Shown: piece after piece, positions 59,044 to 64,000 of the stretch
How positions within the stretch are numbered: position 1 is the first letter of the stretch
Layout of the letters: the number at the start of each line of letters is the position of its first letter
Source: Pseudomonadota bacterium
Lineage (GTDB): Bacteria; Pseudomonadota; Alphaproteobacteria; Sphingomonadales; Sphingomonadaceae
Reading direction: 5' to 3'
Length of the DNA: 64,000 nt
Assembly (NCBI GenBank): GCA_023424095.1
Contig: JAFAEG010000133.1
Location: forward strand, 1 to 64,000
Made by a program: the position numbers and the translations under genes
Notes under the pieces: model-generated
What the model was told of the DNA's origin: nothing
The model's database searches: none
The model's input: only the letters and a program-made list of their open reading frames with translations

Positions 59044-59678
59044 TGAAGACCAAATTGCTCCTCGTGGCCACTGTTGCCGCCATTTTCCCGACCACCGCCA
59101 TGGCGCAGCGGGCCGCTCCGGCCGCGATCGTCGTGGTCGATACCGACCGCGTGCTGCGCGAGTGCACGGCGTGCGTTTCGGCCACCGCCGCGTTGCAGGC
59201 GCAGCAGGCCTCGTTCCAGCAGCGTCAGCAGGCGCTGGCTGCGCCGCTGCAGACCGAGCAGCAGTCGATCGAGCAGGCTGCGCAGGCCGCCTCCGCGCTG
59301 ACCGGCGCGGCGCGCACCAATGCCGAAAACGCGCTGCGCCCGCGGGTGCAGGCCTTCCAGCAGCGCCAGCAGACCGCGGCGCAGGAACTGCAGACGCTTC
59401 AGCAGACCTTCGAATCGACCCGCCTGCATGTGTCCGTGCAGCTGAACCGGGCGCTCGAGCCGATCTTCACCTCGGTGATGACCGCACGCGGCGCCAACAT
59501 CGTCCTGTCGACCGACGCGCGTCTCGCCCATGCCCCGGCGCTGGACGTGACTGCTGACGTGCTCGCCCAGATCAACCGCACCACGCCCGCCGTCAGCGTG
59601 ACGCCGATGCCGCAGCAGCAGGCTCCCGCGACCGCAGCCCCGGTCCCGCCGGCGACGCCGCGTCCGGGCGGGCGGTGA
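59043..59678 (+). CDS. skp: OmpH/Skp-family periplasmic chaperone
   Basis: Holds unfolded outer-membrane proteins during transit to BamA. The 211-residue protein has a signal peptide (1-21, TAMAQR), a short trimerisation strand (AAIVVVDTDRVL), and a long Gln-rich coiled coil (about 48-145) that would form the tentacles. Two cysteines in a CxxC (Cys41-Cys44, ECTAC) after the first strand are unusual for Skp. The C-terminus is a Pro/Ala tail. Its start overlaps the bamA stop and its stop overlaps the fabZ start. Confidence 0.88.
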   Translation: MKTKLLLVATVAAIFPTTAMAQRAAPAAIVVVDTDRVLRECTACVSATAALQAQQASFQQRQQALAAPLQTEQQSIEQAAQAASALTGAARTNAENALRPRVQAFQQRQQTAAQELQTLQQTFESTRLHVSVQLNRALEPIFTSVMTARGANIVLSTDARLAHAPALDVTADVLAQINRTTPAVSVTPMPQQQAPATAAPVPPATPRPGGR

Positions 59679-60163
59679 GCTCCAGAGACGATTCGCCGGC
59701 GCCCGCAGTGACGGCGCCGGCGCTTGATGTCCGGGGGGTGATGCGGTCGCTGCCGCATCGCTACCCGATGTTGCTGGTCGACCGCGTCGAGGAGATGGTC
59801 CTCGACGAGCGCATCGTTGCCACCAAGGCGGTGACGATGAACGAATTGTTCTTCCAGGGGCATTTCCCCGGACGGCCGATCATGCCTGGCGTGATGATCA
59901 TCGAGGCGCTGGCGCAGGCCGCCGGCGTGCTCGCGGTCACGTCGCTGGGTGAGGCGCAGAAGGGCAAGCTGGTCTATTTCATGTCGATCGAGAATGCGAA
60001 GTTCCGCGTTCCGGTCGAACCCGGCGTGCTGCTTCGGCTGGAGTGCAATCTCATCCAGAAGCGCGGGCCGGTGTGGAAATTCGCGGGTCGGGCCTATGTC
60101 GGCGACAAGCTCGCCACGCAGGCGGACTTCACCGCGATGATCACGGATCCGCCGCAGGAATAA
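59675..60163 (+). CDS. fabZ: 3-hydroxyacyl-ACP dehydratase FabZ
   Basis: Dehydration step of fatty-acid elongation. The 162-residue hot-dog fold protein has LPHRYPMLLVD (26-36), the catalytic His63 in GHFPGRPIMPGV, and Glu77 in IIEALAQA. The start is GTG 59675, overlapping the skp stop (GTGA). In most Gram-negative bacteria lpxD lies between skp and fabZ, and lpxA follows fabZ; both are absent here. btuD ends one base after its stop on the other strand. Confidence 0.97.
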   Translation: MSSRDDSPAPAVTAPALDVRGVMRSLPHRYPMLLVDRVEEMVLDERIVATKAVTMNELFFQGHFPGRPIMPGVMIIEALAQAAGVLAVTSLGEAQKGKLVYFMSIENAKFRVPVEPGVLLRLECNLIQKRGPVWKFAGRAYVGDKLATQADFTAMITDPPQE

Positions 60164-60164
60164 G

Positions 60165-60863
60165 CTAGGCGGCGGCCCAGCCGTCAGCCACTCGCCGGAT
60201 TCCGAACACGCGCGGGATCACATCCGAGCCCAAAATCCCGGCCGGCGCATCGTCAGCGGCGATGCGCCGGTCTTGCATCACGATGATCCGATCGGCGTGG
60301 CGGAAGGCCGCGTCGAGATCGTGCATGGCGACCAGCGCCGCGCGCTCGCTGCCGCGCACTTGGTCGGCCAGCAGCGCCAACAACTTGATTTGCCAGAGCG
60401 GATCGAGATTGGCGGTCGGTTCGTCGAGCAGCAGCAGACGTGGCCTGGGCGCCAGCGCCCGCGCCAGCAGCACCCGGCTCCGCTCGCCGGTCGACAGGCG
60501 ATCGGCACGGCGGGTGCCGAAGGCCGCGAGGTCGAGCAAGGCGGCGGCTGCTTCGCCCTCCGCTTCGGTGGCTCCGGCCAGAGCGACCAGATCGCGCGCC
60601 GCGATCGGCCAGCTGAGGTCGCGCGAGGCCGGCAAATAGGCGAGTGTCCGAACCCGCAAGGCCGGCGGCAGGCGGTCTGGATTATCTCCGCCAATCAAGA
60701 CCTTGCCCCCTGCCTGGCCGATCCGGGCCAAGGCGTGGAGCAGGCTGGTCTTCCCACTGCCATTCGGGCCAATCAAAGCCGTCAGCGTCCCCGCCTCCAG
60801 GGTCAGGCTGGTCGGCTCCAGGCGCCCGGGCAGGGCAAGATCGGTCGCGACGACAAGGCTCAT
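60165..60863 (-). CDS. btuD: Vitamin B12 ABC transporter ATPase BtuD
   Basis: Powers B12 import through BtuC. The 232-residue protein has Walker A GPNGSGKTS (32-40), a Q-loop-like LPASRDLSW, the signature LSTGERSR, and Walker B LLLLDEPTANLD, with the switch His in AMHDLD. It is a cobalamin/ferrisiderophore-type ATPase; B12 is assigned from the btuB/F/C context. ATG 60863 overlaps the btuC stop by 4 bases (ATGA). It ends the minus-strand operon. Confidence 0.9.
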   Translation of the reverse strand: MSLVVATDLALPGRLEPTSLTLEAGTLTALIGPNGSGKTSLLHALARIGQAGGKVLIGGDNPDRLPPALRVRTLAYLPASRDLSWPIAARDLVALAGATEAEGEAAAALLDLAAFGTRRADRLSTGERSRVLLARALAPRPRLLLLDEPTANLDPLWQIKLLALLADQVRGSERAALVAMHDLDAAFRHADRIIVMQDRRIAADDAPAGILGSDVIPRVFGIRRVADGWAAA

Positions 60864-61822
60864 GGCCGCAGCCTCCAGCGCATCCGCAGCACCAGCCAGA
60901 GGAAGAAGGGGGCGCCGATCAAAGCGGTGATCACGCCGATCGGCAGCACCCGGCCCAGCGGAGCCAGGCTGCTCAGGAGATCGGCGAGGCTGAGCAGCAG
61001 GGCGCCGATCAGGGCGGCGGGCAGGATCGCGCGGCCGGGATGGCCGCCCGTCAGCCGCCGCGCGAAGACGGGGGCGACCAGGCCGATAAAGCCGACTGCG
61101 CCGCAGATCGCGACGCAAGCGCCGACGCCAAGGGCGGTCAGGCAGACGATCCGGAGCTGCAACCGGGCCAGATCGTAACCCATCGATTCGGCCACCTCCT
61201 CGCCGAGCGCGAGCCGGTCGAGCGCCGGCGCGAGGCTGGCCAGCCAGACGATAGCGACCACCGCCGGAATGCCGGCGAAGGTGAGCTGTTCGAGGCTGCG
61301 GTCGGCGAGCGAGCCCATCAGCCAGGCATAAGCGTCGTAGAAGGCGAAGGGGGAGGGGGCGAGCGCCAGCGCAAGCGTGGTGAGCGCCCCCGCGACCGAG
61401 GTGATGGCAAGGCCGGCCAGCAACAAGGTGGCCGTTTCGGCCCGCCGCCCCGCCAGCCCGATCAGCAGCAGCAGGCTGATGCCCGCGCCGGCGACCGCGC
61501 CCAAGGCCATCGCGAAGGCGCCGGACAGGCCGATCAAGTAGGCGGTCACCACTGCGCCCAGGGCCGCGCCGCTGGTCGCGCCGGTCAGGTCGGGCGAGGC
61601 GAGGGGGTTGGCGAACAGAGCCTGGATCGCCGCCCCCGCCGCGCCCAGCATCGCGCCGTAGATCAGAGCGAGCGATGCACGGGGAAGGCGAAGTTCGAGC
61701 AACAGGGCCCAGCCAAGCTCGGGGTCGGCGGCGAACAGGGACTCCAGGCTGTCCCAGGGCAGGAGCAGCGACGCCGTGAAGCAGGCCAGGGCCGCGAGCG
61801 CCAGGATCACGCGGATCATCAT
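60860..61822 (-). CDS. btuC: Vitamin B12 ABC transporter permease BtuC
   Basis: Inner-membrane permease of 320 residues of the FecCD family, with about ten helices. Typical motifs are ELRLPRASLALIYGAMLGAAGAAIQALFANPLASPD and the cytoplasmic GCFIGLV-like region VGFIGLVAPVFARRLTGG near the C-terminal third, which contacts BtuD. ATG 61822 overlaps the btuF stop (ATGATG); the longer frame upstream lies in btuF. FecCD permeases also carry haem and siderophores; the neighbours favour B12. Confidence 0.9.
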   Translation of the reverse strand: MMIRVILALAALACFTASLLLPWDSLESLFAADPELGWALLLELRLPRASLALIYGAMLGAAGAAIQALFANPLASPDLTGATSGAALGAVVTAYLIGLSGAFAMALGAVAGAGISLLLLIGLAGRRAETATLLLAGLAITSVAGALTTLALALAPSPFAFYDAYAWLMGSLADRSLEQLTFAGIPAVVAIVWLASLAPALDRLALGEEVAESMGYDLARLQLRIVCLTALGVGACVAICGAVGFIGLVAPVFARRLTGGHPGRAILPAALIGALLLSLADLLSSLAPLGRVLPIGVITALIGAPFFLWLVLRMRWRLRP

Positions 61823-62637
61823 TGCCCCTGCTCCGCGCGCAACCGCTCGACCTCGCCGGCCATCAGCGGCCCGCCGCACAGCCACAGCCGCCCGTCCGTC
61901 AGCACATCGCGCGACCCCGCCCGCGCGCGCGACAGCGGATGCTCCAGCCACGCCTGGCCACGCGAATATTGCCCGTTGCGATAGTCGCTGCGCAGCAAGA
62001 CGGCGGGCGGATCCACGAGCAATCGCTCCAGCCGAACCTGGCTTTCGCCAATGGCGCGCTGGCGGTAGCCGGCCAGGCTCATCCATTCCGCGCTGAGGCT
62101 ATCCGTGCGGATCGTGCTTCCGCCGGTCCCGATCATGATCGTATCGGCCGGCTGACCCGGCGCCAAGGCGCGGAGCGATTCGATCCGGGTGACCAAGGCC
62201 TCACCGCGTTCTTCATGCTCGAGCGCGGCGGCGACGCTTCGGACGGACGCGATCACATCGTCGATCGAGTTCGGGAAGGGCACATCGATGAAGCGGATGC
62301 CGAGACGCCCGGCGATGCGCAGCTTGTCGCCGGAGCCGCCCATGGTCAGCACCAGATCGGGCCGCTCCGCGACGATCGAGGTGAGGGTGCCGCCATTGCC
62401 CGGAAATGCGCGGGCCCGATCCGCCAGCGCAAATTCCGCCGGATTGGCCGCAAGATAGGTCAGCGACGCGATCTGCTCGGGATCGGCAAGCAACAGCAGC
62501 AATTCGTCCGTGCACAGGTTCAGCGACGCCACCCTGCGCGGACCGCCGTCGCCCGCCGCCGCCGGAGCGGCGACGGGCGTTGGGGCGCAGCCGGCGAGCG
62601 CCAGGCTAATCGCCGAAAGCCAGCCGAATGCCCGCAT
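61819..62637 (-). CDS. btuF: Vitamin B12-binding lipoprotein BtuF
   Basis: Periplasmic substrate-binding protein, 272 residues. It starts with a lipoprotein signal peptide whose lipobox is LALAGC (Cys18 the likely lipidation site), so it is probably anchored to a membrane. The class III fold has RRVASLNLCTDELL at the N-terminal lobe, ERPDLVLTMGG in the middle and a C-terminal lobe. ATG 62637 lies inside the 3' end of btuB by 32 bases. The B12 assignment comes from gene order, not from ligand residues. Confidence 0.85.
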   Translation of the reverse strand: MRAFGWLSAISLALAGCAPTPVAAPAAAGDGGPRRVASLNLCTDELLLLLADPEQIASLTYLAANPAEFALADRARAFPGNGGTLTSIVAERPDLVLTMGGSGDKLRIAGRLGIRFIDVPFPNSIDDVIASVRSVAAALEHEERGEALVTRIESLRALAPGQPADTIMIGTGGSTIRTDSLSAEWMSLAGYRQRAIGESQVRLERLLVDPPAVLLRSDYRNGQYSRGQAWLEHPLSRARAGSRDVLTDGRLWLCGGPLMAGEVERLRAEQGQ

Positions 62638-64000
62638 AGACCGACCGTCCCTGTGTCGCGTAGCCGACGACGTCCTGATAATCCTCGTCGAAGGCATTTT
62701 CGATCCGGGCGAAGGCTTCGAGCCCCCCGCTGATCCGATAGGCCACACGCGCGCTGGCGAGGACATAGGAATCGAGCGTCAGCCGCGGCGCCGGGAACAG
62801 GTCGAAATCGCTGTCGATCCGCTCGCCGACATAGGCCAGGGCGCCGCCAACGGTCAGCCGCCCGGCCGTGTAATCGGCCAGCAGATTGGCGGTGTGCTCC
62901 GGCCGGCGCACCTCGCGCAGCGCATTGCCCGCGCCCGCATCCAGCTCCCGCGTGTCGATATAGGTGTAATTCGCCGCGACCCGCAGGCCATTCACCGGCC
63001 GCCACTCGCCCGACAGCTCGATCCCGCGGCGGCGGGGTTCGCCCCGCGCGTTAACGACGGTGTAGTTGGGGAAGGGGCTGAAATCCTCGACGATCTCGTC
63101 TTCCAGGTCGTTCGAGAAGGCGACCGCTTCCAGCGAGAAGTTCGGCCGGGCCCAGCGCACGCCGCCCTCATAGCCGGTCGACCGTTCAGGACGCAGATCG
63201 GGATTGCCGACGAAGCCGCTGCCCGGGCCGAAGCCGAACAGATCGACAAAGCTCGGCTGGGCGATGCCCTCGCCATAGCCGGCGACCAAGGAGATTCCAC
63301 CGCCCAGCTTCAGTTCGGCATGGGCGCGAAAATTGGTGGCATCCTCGAACGTGCTGAAATCGTCGCGACGCACGGCCACGTCGGTGATCAGCACGTCGCT
63401 CCATTCGGCCCGCCAGGCGCCGATGTAGGCGCTCCGATTGCGCTCCAGATCGCGATCGGAGCCGCCGCCGAATTGCAGGTCGCGGGTGCCGAACTTCTCT
63501 TCCTCATGCTCGGCCGCGATGGTGAGGATATGGCGCGTGTCGCCCAGTTCGAGCCGTCGCGAGACCTGGCCGCCGAAGCGGGTGCGGCGGCCATAGCTGT
63601 CGTTGGTGCGGACATTGCCGAGGCGGTTTCGATTGTCGCTGTCGAGATGCTGCGCCTCGATCCGCGCCTGCCAGGGCGTGTCGGCATCGCCATAGCGAAG
63701 CCAGGCACGACCGGCGATCGTCTGGGCGGTGGAGGCGTTGGCGGTGTCGGCGCGCGCGAAGGTCACCGGATCGCTGCCGTCGAACGAAACGTCATGATCG
63801 ATATAGCGGCCGACCGCGCCGGCTTCGAAGCCGGTGCCGAAGCGGACCACGCCCTTCAGGCTGAAGGTGAGATTGTCGAACCAGTCGCGATCGCCGGTGC
63901 CGCCACCCAAGATATCGATGCCGTCGCTGCGCGCGAACGAGGCGGTGGCGGACAGGCCGGCGTTCTCGCCGCCGGTCGCCAGGCTCGCCGCAGTCCGTAC
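62606..64000 (-). CDS. btuB: TonB-dependent B12 receptor BtuB, N-terminus beyond the window
   Basis: Outer-membrane receptor for cobalamin. The last 464 codons are present, all barrel: aromatic and Gly-rich strands, YGEGIAQPSFVDLFGFG, NPDLRPERSTGYE, IDTRELDAG and a C-terminal IRLAFGD. The plug and signal peptide are off the right edge; the frame is open to 64000. The NPDLRPE and periodic strands are general TonB-receptor marks, and BtuB is assigned because btuF, btuC and btuD follow. A cobalamin riboswitch would be expected upstream, outside this window. It overlaps btuF by 32 bases. Confidence 0.85.
   Translation of the reverse strand, partial: VRTAASLATGGENAGLSATASFARSDGIDILGGGTGDRDWFDNLTFSLKGVVRFGTGFEAGAVGRYIDHDVSFDGSDPVTFARADTANASTAQTIAGRAWLRYGDADTPWQARIEAQHLDSDNRNRLGNVRTNDSYGRRTRFGGQVSRRLELGDTRHILTIAAEHEEEKFGTRDLQFGGGSDRDLERNRSAYIGAWRAEWSDVLITDVAVRRDDFSTFEDATNFRAHAELKLGGGISLVAGYGEGIAQPSFVDLFGFGPGSGFVGNPDLRPERSTGYEGGVRWARPNFSLEAVAFSNDLEDEIVEDFSPFPNYTVVNARGEPRRRGIELSGEWRPVNGLRVAANYTYIDTRELDAGAGNALREVRRPEHTANLLADYTAGRLTVGGALAYVGERIDSDFDLFPAPRLTLDSYVLASARVAYRISGGLEAFARIENAFDEDYQDVVGYATQGRSVYAGIRLAFGD

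Noticed and set aside
63044..63060. GTTAAC at about 63049 as another CtrA site
   Set aside because: No second half-site at the right distance, and it is inside the btuB coding sequence.

Overview
The window is a gene-dense, GC-rich alphaproteobacterial chromosome segment with no sign of phage, plasmid or insertion sequence. I place it in the order Sphingomonadales (Sphingomonas/Sphingosinicella-like). The reasons are: sphingomonad-type gene families throughout; an atpHAGDC operon split from the F0 genes; divergent phaR/phaC; an S46 peptidase and several other secreted peptidases; and a bamA-skp-fabZ locus with no room for lpxD and no lpxA after fabZ, as expected where glycosphingolipids replace LPS. 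The placement is inference from gene content; no marker search was run.

Layout. 0-5.8 kb: msrB, small conserved proteins, and a helix-turn-helix-like protein coupled to an AceE-like transketolase-family E1 subunit. 5.8-9.7 kb: a bifunctional class A penicillin-binding protein, wecB and a small exported protein. 9.7-16.5 kb: cysQ, a hypoxanthine-DNA glycosylase, csaA, a LigB-type dioxygenase, an MFS symporter, alanine racemase and an alcohol dehydrogenase. 16.5-19.7 kb: a polyhydroxyalkanoate locus (phaC, thiolase, a tail-anchored small protein, divergent phaR). 19.7-25.2 kb: a secreted methyltransferase-like protein, a secreted protein under a BlaI/MecI-type operator, an orphan cpaF, a DMT transporter, an AraC regulator and a DUF6265-like protein. 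25.2-30.0 kb: the F1 ATP synthase operon. 30.2-45.7 kb: ada, gyrA, tRNA-Pro(UGG), four exported peptidases (S1-, S46-, S9- and M28-like), an FAD monooxygenase and a CoA-transferase. 45.9-48.7 kb: PilZ protein, icd and psd.

49.0-60.2 kb holds the conserved translation/envelope series rpsB-tsf-pyrH-frr-uppS-cdsA-dxr-rseP-bamA-skp-fabZ, much of it translationally coupled by overlapping stop/start codons. It links ribosome function, undecaprenyl and isoprenoid synthesis, phospholipid synthesis, envelope-stress proteolysis and outer-membrane protein assembly. From 60.2 kb to the end is a minus-strand vitamin B12 uptake cluster, btuB (cut by the window edge)-btuF-btuC-btuD, with all members overlapping.

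No clearly new multi-gene system is visible. The most interesting signals are regulatory and architectural: a tandem BlaI/MecI-type operator on a small secreted protein; an exact CtrA-type box beside a DnaA box upstream of an overlooked small membrane-protein gene; seven convergent gene pairs that share their stop codons in a 4-bp overlap; start codons of phaC and phaR overlapping on opposite strands; and a Met in GyrA at the position of E. coli Asp87.
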